From NCBI GenBank assembly GCA_039970095.1, contig JBDVMP010000005.1:72676-136675 (forward strand): a stretch of 64,000 bases of DNA. Reading direction: 5' to 3'. This DNA comes from JAMZMI01 sp039970095 (GTDB lineage Bacteria; Bacteroidota; Bacteroidia; Cytophagales; Cyclobacteriaceae). The notes beneath the pieces were generated by a model. It saw only the letters and a program-made list of their open reading frames with translations. It searched no databases and was not told where the DNA came from. Positions 40,937 through 49,158 of the stretch are shown in pieces; the stretch's first letter is position 1; each line of letters starts with the position of its first letter. The translations under genes and the position numbers were made by a program.

Positions 40937-42201
40937 TATCCGTATTTTTCTTTCCACCTATTTCGGAGAAATTTTCTCAATTCCTCCTCGCGTGGGTTCT
41001 TGCCGGGATCGTAAAACCGCGTTTCTTTGAGTTCATTAGGCAAAAATTCAACATTTACAAAATTCCCATCATAGGCATGGGCATATTTATACCCCTCACC
41101 ATATCCTTGCTCCTTCATGAGCTTTGTAGGTGCGTTTCTGATGGGCATAGGTACCGGCAAATCCCCTGATTGTGCCACAGCTTTTTGAGCTTGATTGATC
41201 GCTTCGTAACTGGCGTTGCTCTTTGGCGAACAAGCCAGGTATGTAACACACTGTGCCAGAATTATTCTGGATTCGGGATATCCAATCACATTGACCGATT
41301 GAAAGGTAGTATTAGCTAAAACAAGAGCCGTTGGGTTGGCATTTCCAATATCCTCAGACGCCAAAATCAGCAGCCTACGAGCAATAAATTTCACATCCTC
41401 TCCGCCTTCTATCATGCGAGCCAAATAATAAACCGCAGCATTAGGGTCGCTACCTCTTATTGATTTGATGAAAGCCGAAATGATATCGTAGTGCATTTCA
41501 CCTTTCTTATCGTAAAGTACGGTTTTGCGTTGAGCTACCGCCATCACCTTTTCATCCGTCAAAACAACCTTCTCGCTATTTTCCGATTTGACCACAAGCT
41601 CAAACAGATTGAGCAGTTTGCGGGCATCTCCACCTGAAAGATTAAATAGAGCTTCTGTTTCTTTCAGATCCACCGAAAGTTTTTTCATCTCCTCATCTTC
41701 AGAAAGCGCCTTGTCTATGATTTGTTTCAATTGGGATTTATCCAGATGATTGAGGGTATATACCTGACATCTGGAGATCAGTGCGGCATTGACCTCAAAA
41801 CTTGGATTTTCAGTAGTCGCTCCTATCAATGAAATAGTACCCTTCTCCACAGCTCCTAAAAGCGCATCCTGCTGAGACTTATTAAATCTATGAATCTCGT
41901 CAATGAAGAGAATAGCCTTGCTGCCAGCCCGAATATTATTGATCACCTCTCGCACCTCCTTTACTCCGGCGCTGATAGCACTCAATGTATGAAAGGGCAT
42001 TTTCACCTGATTGGCTATGATATTGGCAATTGTAGTCTTGCCTGTGCCTGGAGGCCCCCAGAGGATCATAGAAGGCACTCTCCCTGCCTGAATCGACCGT
42101 CTCAGCACACCCTTATCTCCCACGAGGTGTTCCTGACCTATCAAATCATCAAGACTGAAAGGCCGCATTCGCTCGGCTAAAGGGGAATTATCCTGAAACA
42201 T
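40933..42201 (-). CDS. rarA: Replication-associated recombination protein RarA (MgsA), AAA ATPase
   Basis: A 422-residue clamp-loader-like AAA+ ATPase that acts at stalled replication forks. The opening PLAERMRPFSLDDLIGQEHL is the family hallmark. Walker A is GPPGTGKTT, Walker B LFIDEIHRFNKSQQDALL, sensor 1 LIGATTENPSFEVN, and the arginine finger region ALISRCQVY. The C-terminal RarA domains follow: ISAFIKSIRGSDPNAAVYYL, then MPIRNAPTKLMKEQGYGEGY and PNELKETRFYDPG. It stands alone, its 3' end touching the phosphatase pseudogene and asnS lying 66 bp upstream on the same strand. Confidence 0.95.
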   Translation of the reverse strand: MFQDNSPLAERMRPFSLDDLIGQEHLVGDKGVLRRSIQAGRVPSMILWGPPGTGKTTIANIIANQVKMPFHTLSAISAGVKEVREVINNIRAGSKAILFIDEIHRFNKSQQDALLGAVEKGTISLIGATTENPSFEVNAALISRCQVYTLNHLDKSQLKQIIDKALSEDEEMKKLSVDLKETEALFNLSGGDARKLLNLFELVVKSENSEKVVLTDEKVMAVAQRKTVLYDKKGEMHYDIISAFIKSIRGSDPNAAVYYLARMIEGGEDVKFIARRLLILASEDIGNANPTALVLANTTFQSVNVIGYPESRIILAQCVTYLACSPKSNASYEAINQAQKAVAQSGDLPVPMPIRNAPTKLMKEQGYGEGYKYAHAYDGNFVNVEFLPNELKETRFYDPGKNPREEELRKFLRNRWKEKYGY

Positions 42202-42267
42202 GATACTAATTTAGAAAGGTATGAAATCAAATACCCCTCAAAAATGAAAGAAGGATATAGTCGCTTA

Positions 42268-43716
42268 CTAAAACTCGCAGTTGCCCGGTGTACGTGGGAA
42301 AGCAATTACATCGCGGATGTTTCCCATGCCAGTCACAAACTGGATCATACGTTCAAACCCCAACCCGTATCCACTATGCGGAACAGCCCCGAATCTACGA
42401 GTGTCCAGGTACCACCACATCTCTTCTGCAGGGATATCCATTTCATCCATCCTGCGAGTCAGGTTGTCCAGCCTTTCTTCTCTTTGAGAGCCACCAATAA
42501 TCTCCCCTATGCCAGGAAATAGAATATCCATAGCCGCTACGGTCTTCCCATCATCATTCTGACGCATATAAAATGCCTTGATATCTTTAGGGTAGTTATA
42601 AAGGATAACAGGCTTTTTAAAATGTTTTTCAACCAGAAAACGCTCATGCTCTGACTGTAGATCTGCACCCCACTCATTTATTAGATACTGGAATTTCTTC
42701 TTCTGATTGGGTTTGGATCGTTTCAAAATCTCTATGGCATCCGTATAACTCAACCTTTCAAAATCATTCTCCAAAACAAATTTGAGTCTTTCAATAAGCG
42801 ATAATTCATTTCGCTCGTTCTGAGGTTTCAATTTTTCTTCATCTGAAGCTCTCTTATCTAAAAACTCAAGATCCGTCATACAGTGATCCAAAGCATATTT
42901 CACCAGATACTTGAGCATCTCCTCTGCAAGATCCATGTTGTCCTCAATGTCATAAAAAGCCATTTCAGGCTCTATCATCCAAAATTCAGCAAGGTGACGT
43001 GTGGTATTCGAATTCTCCGCTCTAAAAGTGGGTCCGAACGTGTAAATCTCGGAGAGCGCCATGGCAGCAAGTTCGCCTTCCAACTGGCCTGATACTGTCA
43101 GGTTGGCCTCCTTTTCAAAAAAGTCCTTCTTAAAATCAACCTGACCGGCTTCATCGACTGGAATTTTGTCCAATTCAAAATTGGTCACTCGAAAAGTCTC
43201 ACCTGCACCCTCAGCATCAGATGAAGTTATGATCGGCGTATTGATGTAGCAAAAGCCCTTGTCATTAAAAAATTTATGAACAGCATAAGCCATGCTATGT
43301 CGAACACGCATTACTGCACTGAAGGTGTTGGTTCTCGGACGCAAATGAGCAATCTCTCTTAAAAATTCGAGACTGTGCCTTTTGGGTTGAAGCGGGTACT
43401 TATCAGGATCAGCCTCACCAAAAACAGTGATTTCCTCGGCTATCAGCTCACAGTTCTGCCCTTGGCCTTGCGAGGCAACAATCTCACCTGTTGCAGAAAT
43501 ACTCGCTCCCGTCGATATTTTCTTTAGCAGATCTTCATCAAACTTATCAGAATCAGCCACCACCTGAAGATTGTGGATCGTCGATCCATCATTCAGCGCA
43601 ATGAAAGCCACATTTTTACTTGCTCTTTTGGTTCGTACCCAACCCATAACGGTGAGCTGTTTCCCAATTGGTTCTGTAGCCAAAACCTCTTTAATTTTTG
43701 TGCGTTTATCTTTCAC
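42268..43716 (-). CDS. asnS: Asparagine--tRNA ligase
   Basis: Charges tRNA-Asn in the cytosol; a class IIb synthetase like AspS. From the GTG at 43716 it has about 482 residues (MKDKRTKIKEVLA). The open frame runs to 43752 through a TTG, so the start is uncertain by 12 codons; the GTG places the conserved RTKI block in its usual position. An OB-fold anticodon domain (TVMGWVRTKRASKNVAFIAL) is followed by FTFGPTFRAENSNTTRHLAE-type motif 2 (here IYTFGPTFRAENSNTTRHLA), WMIEPEMAF, and motif 3 GYGLGFERMIQFVTG. It is divergent from rpoN. Confidence 0.96.
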   Translation of the reverse strand: MKDKRTKIKEVLATEPIGKQLTVMGWVRTKRASKNVAFIALNDGSTIHNLQVVADSDKFDEDLLKKISTGASISATGEIVASQGQGQNCELIAEEITVFGEADPDKYPLQPKRHSLEFLREIAHLRPRTNTFSAVMRVRHSMAYAVHKFFNDKGFCYINTPIITSSDAEGAGETFRVTNFELDKIPVDEAGQVDFKKDFFEKEANLTVSGQLEGELAAMALSEIYTFGPTFRAENSNTTRHLAEFWMIEPEMAFYDIEDNMDLAEEMLKYLVKYALDHCMTDLEFLDKRASDEEKLKPQNERNELSLIERLKFVLENDFERLSYTDAIEILKRSKPNQKKKFQYLINEWGADLQSEHERFLVEKHFKKPVILYNYPKDIKAFYMRQNDDGKTVAAMDILFPGIGEIIGGSQREERLDNLTRRMDEMDIPAEEMWWYLDTRRFGAVPHSGYGLGFERMIQFVTGMGNIRDVIAFPRTPGNCEF

Positions 43717-43798
43717 TTCAGGTAATTCTTGAGTATAAAAAAGGTAGCGCAAAACAACGATATTTTAAGGTTTTAATCAAAGAATAGCATAATTATGA

Positions 43799-43806
43799 TA
43801 ATTTTG
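43799..43806 (+). promoter_or_regulatory. Probable rpoN promoter (-7 element TAATTTTG)
   Basis: TAATTTTG fits TAnnTTTG and lies 18 bp before the rpoN ATG. No convincing -33 element. Confidence 0.45.
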
Positions 43807-43824
43807 ATTTAACCACAATTGTGT

Positions 43825-45261
43825 ATGCAGAAACTAGGTTTATCACAGAGTTTAAGTCAGAAGTTATCCCCGCAGCAGATTCAATTTATCAAACTGCTAC
43901 AGGTGCCTACCGCTGAGCTTGATACTAGAATCGAAGAGGAGCTAGAAGTAAATCCTGCTTTGGAGGAAGGTCAGGAAGAAAAAGAGTACGAAAACGACAG
44001 TGAAGAATTTGAAGGGGAGGATTTCGAATCTGAAAAAGACAACATTGAGGAATACTTGCATGATGATTTTTCAGGATACAAAATGCAGGGAGACGGAAAC
44101 GGACAGGAAGAAGATAAAGAAATGCCTATTTCAGTAGGGTCTTCGCTTCATGAGCAGCTCATCAGCCAGTTGGGATATGTAAAACTTACCGAAAGAGAAA
44201 AAATAATCGGTAAGCAGCTGATCGGAAGTATTGATGCTGACGGTTATATTAGAAGAGAATTAGAGGCCATCGTAAATGACCTTGCATTTTCACAGGGTGT
44301 CGAAACCGACGCAGAGGAACTTGAAAATGTGCTGTATAAAATTCAGGCGTTTGACCCTGCCGGCATTGCAGCCCGCAACCTTCAAGAGTGCCTACTTCTG
44401 CAACTGGAGCGCAAAGACGAAGATCAGGAAACTGTAAAAATTGCAAAATCAATAATAGAAAAGTGTTTCAACGAATTCTCGAAAAAACACTACGATAAGA
44501 TTGCCAAAAGGCTAAATATCGAAGATGAGGATACGTTAAAAGAATCTATTTACCTGATCACAAAACTCAACCCCAAACCCGGAGGTGTGGGAGAAGATTT
44601 GGTCAAAACCCAATACTTAATCCCGGACTTTTTACTGAGCAACAACAATGGCAAGCTGGAGCTAACTCTCAACTCTAGGAATGCGCCCATGCTTAAGGTA
44701 AGCAGATCGTACTCTGATATGCTTCATGCTTATGATAAGAGTAACAAGAAGGACAAGAAGCTAAAAGAGACTGTTACATTTATCAAGCAAAAGCTTGATT
44801 CCGCTAAATGGTTTATAGACGCTATAAAGCAGCGACAAAATACGCTTTTGAATACGATGCAGTCTATCATTGATTTTCAATATGAGTATTTTCAAGAGGG
44901 AGATGAAAGTAAGCTTCGCCCTATGATACTCAAGGATATCGCAGACAAAATAAAAATGGACATCTCCACGGTATCGCGTGTAGCCAACAGCAAAAGCATC
45001 CAAACCGAATTCGGTATTTATCCACTAAAGTATTTTTTCTCTGAGGGCATTTCCACAGACTCTGGAGAGGATGTAAGTAGCAGAGAAGTAAAGAATAAAC
45101 TAAGGGAGTTTATAGAAGCAGAGGAAAAATCAAAACCACTGTCTGACGATAAACTAGAAAAGCTTCTTAGAGCAGAGGGATATAATATTGCCAGACGTAC
45201 GGTAGCAAAGTATCGTGAGCAGTTAAACATCCCTGTCGCACGTCTGAGAAAACAGTTGTGA
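43825..45261 (+). CDS. rpoN: RNA polymerase sigma-54 factor
   Basis: An alternative sigma factor that needs an AAA activator to open its promoters. From the ATG at 43825 it has 478 residues. Region I is typical (LGLSQSLSQKLSPQQIQFIK then LLQVPTAELDTRIEEELE with the glutamine- and leucine-rich pattern), followed by a very acidic linker (about 50-95). The core-binding domain (about 110-300) contains FDPAGIAARNLQECLLLQLE. The DNA-binding part includes MDISTVSRVANSKSIQTEFG, and it ends with the RpoN box ARRTVAKYRE. No sigma-54 activator gene is in the window. The frame's earlier TTG at 43819 is less likely. The next gene starts at its stop codon. Confidence 0.96.
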   Translation: MQKLGLSQSLSQKLSPQQIQFIKLLQVPTAELDTRIEEELEVNPALEEGQEEKEYENDSEEFEGEDFESEKDNIEEYLHDDFSGYKMQGDGNGQEEDKEMPISVGSSLHEQLISQLGYVKLTEREKIIGKQLIGSIDADGYIRRELEAIVNDLAFSQGVETDAEELENVLYKIQAFDPAGIAARNLQECLLLQLERKDEDQETVKIAKSIIEKCFNEFSKKHYDKIAKRLNIEDEDTLKESIYLITKLNPKPGGVGEDLVKTQYLIPDFLLSNNNGKLELTLNSRNAPMLKVSRSYSDMLHAYDKSNKKDKKLKETVTFIKQKLDSAKWFIDAIKQRQNTLLNTMQSIIDFQYEYFQEGDESKLRPMILKDIADKIKMDISTVSRVANSKSIQTEFGIYPLKYFFSEGISTDSGEDVSSREVKNKLREFIEAEEKSKPLSDDKLEKLLRAEGYNIARRTVAKYREQLNIPVARLRKQL

Positions 45262-45878
45262 TGAAAACTCTCATGAAAGCTATCTCGGCGGTGTTTCATC
45301 CACTACTGATGGAAAGTTATGTTGCGCTGATCCTCTATAAAATCAACCCCGCCCTGTTTAGCCCAATCCCCAGAGATGCCATACTATACTTTGTTTTTGC
45401 GGTCTTTATTGCGACAGCTTTCATTCCGGCCCTATCACTGGCCTTTTTGCGGTCGGTAAAAGTTATTCAAAACTTGGACTTAACCATCCGCAAAGAGCGC
45501 ATACTGCCATTTGTTCTGATCAGCTGCCTTTATACTTTCAGTGCTTATACATTTGACAAAAAACTACCCCTACCAGATTTGATTTTAGCACCCCTGGTTG
45601 CAAGTCCTGTTTTAATAGTCCTTCTGAGTCTTATCAGTCTTAGGTTTAAAATCAGTGTACATACGGCGGCATCCACAGGAGTACTAGGGACATTGACGGG
45701 CATATTTTACCTAATCCCTGTTGCTAACTCTGTCTTGATACTTGTGGGTGTAGCATTAATAACAGGCCTAACAAGTACATCAAGATTATACTTAGGGCAC
45801 CACAACCTTAAAGAGATATGCTACGGTGCGACAATTGGGTTTTCAATACCCTTTCTTAGTATTCTGATTTTGGGTTAA
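45261..45878 (+). CDS. PAP2-like membrane protein
   Basis: A 205-residue inner-membrane protein with about five or six helices. The start ATG at 45261 overlaps the rpoN stop by one base, so it is co-translated with rpoN. The late part shows a PAP2/phosphatase-like pattern: NLDLTIRKERILPFVLI, then SVHTAASTGVLGTLTGIFYL, and TSTSRLYLGHHNLKEICYGA, which keeps the SRLYLGHHNLKE motif (the Arg and His of the third phosphatase motif). The first motif is not complete, so activity on lipid phosphates is possible but unproven. The 3' end overlaps the convergent barrel gene by 4 bp. Confidence 0.82.
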   Translation: MKTLMKAISAVFHPLLMESYVALILYKINPALFSPIPRDAILYFVFAVFIATAFIPALSLAFLRSVKVIQNLDLTIRKERILPFVLISCLYTFSAYTFDKKLPLPDLILAPLVASPVLIVLLSLISLRFKISVHTAASTGVLGTLTGIFYLIPVANSVLILVGVALITGLTSTSRLYLGHHNLKEICYGATIGFSIPFLSILILG

Positions 45879-46573
45879 AACCCGGAGATGTTGATCCCAA
45901 TAGTTGAAGCGCGTGGAACGCGATCTGTTCCGTCGAATCCCTTTTTAAACACGTCGTTCAAATATGTCTTATAGAAAAAGTGAATATTTCTAAAGCCAAA
46001 TCTGAACTGCAATCCATATCGAAAGCCATTTAAATCAAAGTTGGCGTAAGTCTTTTCTTTATATGTCTCATTGTTCGCGTCAAATTTAATCTTCGTATGC
46101 GACCCCATACGTAAACCAGCGACCCCACCAACACCTATAAACCAGCCTTCACCATCAACAGTGCCCAGCGGGTGATACCGTATTTCCAAAGGCACTTCAA
46201 AATATGACGCAATCAATTTATTCTTGGTTAGACTCACACCCCCTAAACTATCCAAAGACACATTATCCGAAGATGTATCGTATGTCCAGGTTTGGTTGCC
46301 ACTGAAAGCATATTTATCAAAAGAAACACCTACAGCAGGATTAAACGAGAAGTTCTTATTAATCTCAAATCGCCTCACATAATAAAGTGCAACTGTATTT
46401 GAGCCCATGACTTTTGCCGGAAGCTCTTCATATTTTTTATCCCAAAAACTAAACCCGTAATCGAGCATTATCTCACCCTCTAGGTCAGGTTGCGAAGGTC
46501 TTTCTTTCGCATCCTGCGCCATACCTAGGCAACCTATACCCATCAAAAATACAATCCCACAAAGTCTTTTCAT
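45875..46573 (-). CDS. Outer-membrane beta-barrel protein (PorT-like)
   Basis: A 232-residue protein with a signal peptide (MKRLCGIVFLMGIGCLGMAQ) and an amphipathic beta-strand pattern to the end. It shows VALYYVRRFEINKNFSFNPA, LIASYFEVPLEIRYHPLGTV, WFIGVGGVAGLRMG, FRYGLQFRFGFRNIHFFYKT and a closing strand ending in F (STIGINISGF). This layout is that of the outer-membrane barrel / PorT family common in Bacteroidota. PorT proper serves T9SS, but many relatives are general barrels, so no role is assigned. It stands alone, convergent with the PAP2-like gene. Confidence 0.82.
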   Translation of the reverse strand: MKRLCGIVFLMGIGCLGMAQDAKERPSQPDLEGEIMLDYGFSFWDKKYEELPAKVMGSNTVALYYVRRFEINKNFSFNPAVGVSFDKYAFSGNQTWTYDTSSDNVSLDSLGGVSLTKNKLIASYFEVPLEIRYHPLGTVDGEGWFIGVGGVAGLRMGSHTKIKFDANNETYKEKTYANFDLNGFRYGLQFRFGFRNIHFFYKTYLNDVFKKGFDGTDRVPRASTIGINISGF

Positions 46574-46648
46574 CTATATAAAATTTCGGCAAAGATAAAA
46601 TCTATTTTAAAACCTCTCACCTTAACGCTGAGTTTATGATCAAATTAC

Positions 46649-46656
46649 TATTTTTG
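46649..46656 (+). promoter_or_regulatory. Probable tRNA-Arg promoter (-7 element TATTTTTG)
   Basis: TATTTTTG is a full TAnnTTTG match, 17 bp before the tRNA. The -33 region is weak. Confidence 0.5.
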
Positions 46657-46673
46657 CACTCAAGTTTAATCAT

Positions 46674-46747
46674 GGCCTCCTAGCTCAACTGAATAGAGCA
46701 CTTGATTACGGCTCAAGAGGTTTCAGGTTTGAATCCTGAGGAGGTCA
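46674..46747 (+). tRNA. tRNA-Arg (anticodon ACG)
   Basis: A 74-nt cloverleaf: acceptor stem GGCCTCC with GGAGGTC (one G-T pair), D arm with 4-bp stem GCTC/GAGC, anticodon stem CTTGA/TCAAG with loop TTACGGC (anticodon ACG at 46708-46710), and T arm TCAGG/CCTGA with loop TTTGAAT. The discriminator base is A, and no CCA is encoded. The ACG anticodon needs A34-to-inosine editing to read all CGN codons it should, and the enzyme, TadA, is encoded at 6420-6881. Confidence 0.93.
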
Positions 46748-46751
46748 CTAG

Positions 46752-46777
46752 AACCCTGCAGAAATGCGGGGTTTTTT
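46752..46777 (+). terminator. Terminator of the tRNA-Arg gene
   Basis: A 9-bp stem (AACCCTGCA with TGCGGGGTT, one T-G pair), GAAA loop and a T6 run, 4 bp after the tRNA. Confidence 0.85.
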
Positions 46778-46798
46778 GTTTGCTGCCGCAAAATAAAA

Positions 46799-46819
46799 CA
46801 GCCCGAGAAACTCGGGCTG
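46799..46819. terminator. Terminator of the adhesin-SprF-OmpA operon
   Basis: A 9-bp stem CAGCCCGAG/CTCGGGCTG with AAA loop, with AAAATAAAA on its left (T-rich on the minus strand) 32 bp beyond the OmpA stop codon. Confidence 0.78.
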
Positions 46820-46851
46820 CTTTATTTGTTAATGTCTGTTAAGAGCAGGCT

Positions 46852-48150
46852 TTACCTTTCAACAACTATATATCGAATAGTAACTTTTCTGCTAGACTCT
46901 TTATCCGCAGAAGACTTAGCCTCCCCGCTAGGTATTACCCATAGTTGATCCTCATTTATACCATCGGTCAATGACGCAATATAATCAGATACGCCTCTTG
47001 CCCGTCTTAATGAGAGCAGCAGGTTGTAAGTTTCTCCTCCTATATCATCAGTACTTCCCTCAATAACCACTCCTACCTTAGGGTTTTTCTTAAGATAATC
47101 AGCAACCGAAGCTAACTGCCTGTTATATTTATCTTTATCAAAAAAGGAAGAATTCGAATCAAAATAAACTGATACAGCACTTGGAAGAGGTTTTGACTTT
47201 TCTACAACCTTAACCTCAACAGGTGCCGCTTTTGCTGGAGCTACTACCTCCGTCTTCTCCCATTTCCCAACGAAAATATCGCTGAATTTCGAATGACGAT
47301 TACTCGCTAACAAAAATTCACCATTTTCATAAATAGAAAAATAGCCGTCGAACTTATCGGAATTAACTTGTTTGCCCAGATTCACAGGCTCAGTCCAATT
47401 ACTCCAACTATCGTCTAGCCTTGTGCTCATATAAACATCGCCATCTCCATAGCCACCAAAACCATCACTGGTGAAGAACAAAGTCTTATTGTCATCCATC
47501 AGAAAAGGAGAAGTTTCATAGCCAGCGCTGTTAATAGTGTGGCCCATGTATATTGGCTCTCTCCAACGGCCTTCAGCATCCTTCAGACTCACAAATAAGT
47601 CCTCTTCACCTTCGGATAGTCCATTGAACATAGATATCAAAATAATATCTTCCGTGTGATTGATAAAAAAGGCATAAAGGTTTCCGCCAGTGTTAACTTC
47701 CAAATTCAGTGTAAGCGGCTTAGACCACTCTCCATTGGCGTAATCACTTCGTACGATACCTTTATTTCTAACCGTAGTTGACGTGTAGCTATTCAGAAGG
47801 AAAAGCCTTTCTCTCTTTCCACTAATCCCAACAATAGAATTATTCTCAGCATTATTCAAAGCCTTGAGATTCATCAACTCAGACCATATCCCGTCCTTTT
47901 TGTAAGTGTACCAAATATCCTGGTTGATTTTATCTCTTCCCACATTGGAATTGTGGTGCGACCTAACCAAGTACATGGTATCATAAGAACGATCATATAA
48001 AGGGTAGATTTCCTCCGCGTATGAATTCACATTCGGCATCTCCATAAGCTTAAGAGACGAAAATTCATACTTATATTCCTTCTCCTGAGAGAGGCATTGA
48101 GCAGACACTAGTAAGCCCAATACACATAAACCAAATAATTTCCTCAACAT
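46852..48150 (-). CDS. OmpA-family protein with PD40-type propeller, last gene of the adhesin operon
   Basis: An exported protein of about 432 residues. From the ATG at 48150 the signal peptide is MLRKLFGLCVLGLLVSAQ; the frame extends seven codons back into the sprF-like gene. Residues about 40-300 hold PD40/WD40-like propeller repeats (FFTSDGFGGYGDGDVYMSTR, and FSIYENGEFLLASNRHSKFS). The C-terminal 110 residues are an OmpA peptidoglycan-binding domain: VSVYFDSNSSFFDKDKYNRQ, then IEGSTDDIGGETYNLLLSLR with the key Asp and Arg (RRARGVSDYI), the usual GHTD replaced by GSTD. Such proteins follow PorP/SprF genes and are thought to anchor the surface machinery to the cell wall. The stop of the PorP/SprF gene lies 4 bp away. 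Confidence 0.9.
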   Translation of the reverse strand: MLRKLFGLCVLGLLVSAQCLSQEKEYKYEFSSLKLMEMPNVNSYAEEIYPLYDRSYDTMYLVRSHHNSNVGRDKINQDIWYTYKKDGIWSELMNLKALNNAENNSIVGISGKRERLFLLNSYTSTTVRNKGIVRSDYANGEWSKPLTLNLEVNTGGNLYAFFINHTEDIILISMFNGLSEGEEDLFVSLKDAEGRWREPIYMGHTINSAGYETSPFLMDDNKTLFFTSDGFGGYGDGDVYMSTRLDDSWSNWTEPVNLGKQVNSDKFDGYFSIYENGEFLLASNRHSKFSDIFVGKWEKTEVVAPAKAAPVEVKVVEKSKPLPSAVSVYFDSNSSFFDKDKYNRQLASVADYLKKNPKVGVVIEGSTDDIGGETYNLLLSLRRARGVSDYIASLTDGINEDQLWVIPSGEAKSSADKESSRKVTIRYIVVER

Positions 48151-48154
48151 TGAA

Positions 48155-49132
48155 TTACCAAATTGGGACATACTTGTTGTGATTCATTAAGCGAAGACCA
48201 ATACCCAATTCATGAATAGAGTTAACAACTGCCGTTGAAGATCCTTTATATGCAAACGAATATCCGACATTTAAATAATCGTTCATTTGTAACCCGAGTT
48301 GAGTAATAAAAGAGCCATCTCCTGTGTAGTTAAACCCAGCCATCAAAATTTGTCTGTATCTACCTCTAACACCAACATTCCATGCCGGATCAAAATTCTC
48401 TTGAACATTAACCATGGCCATCACGATAGCCTCCAAGTCGTTACTATGATACAACCTGTACCCACCCATAAAATTTGAAATGAATATCTTTTCAGTTAAT
48501 ATCTCATTTCCGGACATGTACACATTGGTCAGGTTGTTCAACCCAACCGCCAAATAGAACTCATCCGAAGTAACACCCAAGCCAGCGTCAATATGTAGAG
48601 AGCTGTTGTTTTTGTCCTGACCGACCTCAAGTATAACCTCATCACCACCGTCACGGGCTGTAAACCTATCACCATTCACCGTTCGGAAATTAAATCCAAC
48701 AGCTACACCCATGGAAAGGTAAGTATGATCGGCTATCGGGACGTGCACAGCAAATGCATTACTGTTGTAAGTACTGGTAATTTCTCCCACATCCTCACTC
48801 ATAATTGCCGTGCCAAAACCCATCTTCAATTCAGCCCTCTGACGTCTCCCATAATAGTCATCCACCGACTGGGTTCCACGTATTGCATTTCTGGACCCCT
48901 GCGAAACACCCGTTGAATAATAACCGCTGAAAAAATTAGTATTTAGCGTATTATCCAACCCACTCGGTTGAAAATTGAAACCTGCATTTATATCCAGATT
49001 ATCATTCATACCAGCCATAGCCGGACTGAAATAAGCAAGATATCTATACTTCTGCGTGACGTTCGGATAGCTCTGGGCTGTAGCCTCCAGGCCAACAACC
49101 AAACCAATCAGAATTACAATTAACTTTTTCAT
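48155..49132 (-). CDS. Type IX secretion membrane protein, PorP/SprF family
   Basis: A 325-residue outer-membrane protein with a signal peptide (MKKLIVILIGLVVGLEATAQ) and the family opening YRYLAYFSPAMAGMNDNLDI. Barrel strands follow, such as YLSMGVAVGFNFRTV, SSLHIDAGLGVTSDEFYLAV, and FMGGYRLYHSNDLEAIVMAM. The closing strands are LNVGYSFAYKGSSTAVVNSI, then HELGIGLRLM. In Flavobacterium SprF is the partner that lets the adhesin SprB reach the surface; the upstream giant gene is the natural client here. It starts 26 bp after the giant gene's stop and ends 4 bp before the OmpA-family start. It is one of many paralogues in this phylum, so a name beyond the family would be unsafe. Confidence 0.92.
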   Translation of the reverse strand: MKKLIVILIGLVVGLEATAQSYPNVTQKYRYLAYFSPAMAGMNDNLDINAGFNFQPSGLDNTLNTNFFSGYYSTGVSQGSRNAIRGTQSVDDYYGRRQRAELKMGFGTAIMSEDVGEITSTYNSNAFAVHVPIADHTYLSMGVAVGFNFRTVNGDRFTARDGGDEVILEVGQDKNNSSLHIDAGLGVTSDEFYLAVGLNNLTNVYMSGNEILTEKIFISNFMGGYRLYHSNDLEAIVMAMVNVQENFDPAWNVGVRGRYRQILMAGFNYTGDGSFITQLGLQMNDYLNVGYSFAYKGSSTAVVNSIHELGIGLRLMNHNKYVPIW

Positions 49133-49158
49133 TTTTCTAATTTTTAGGTGGGTGAATT

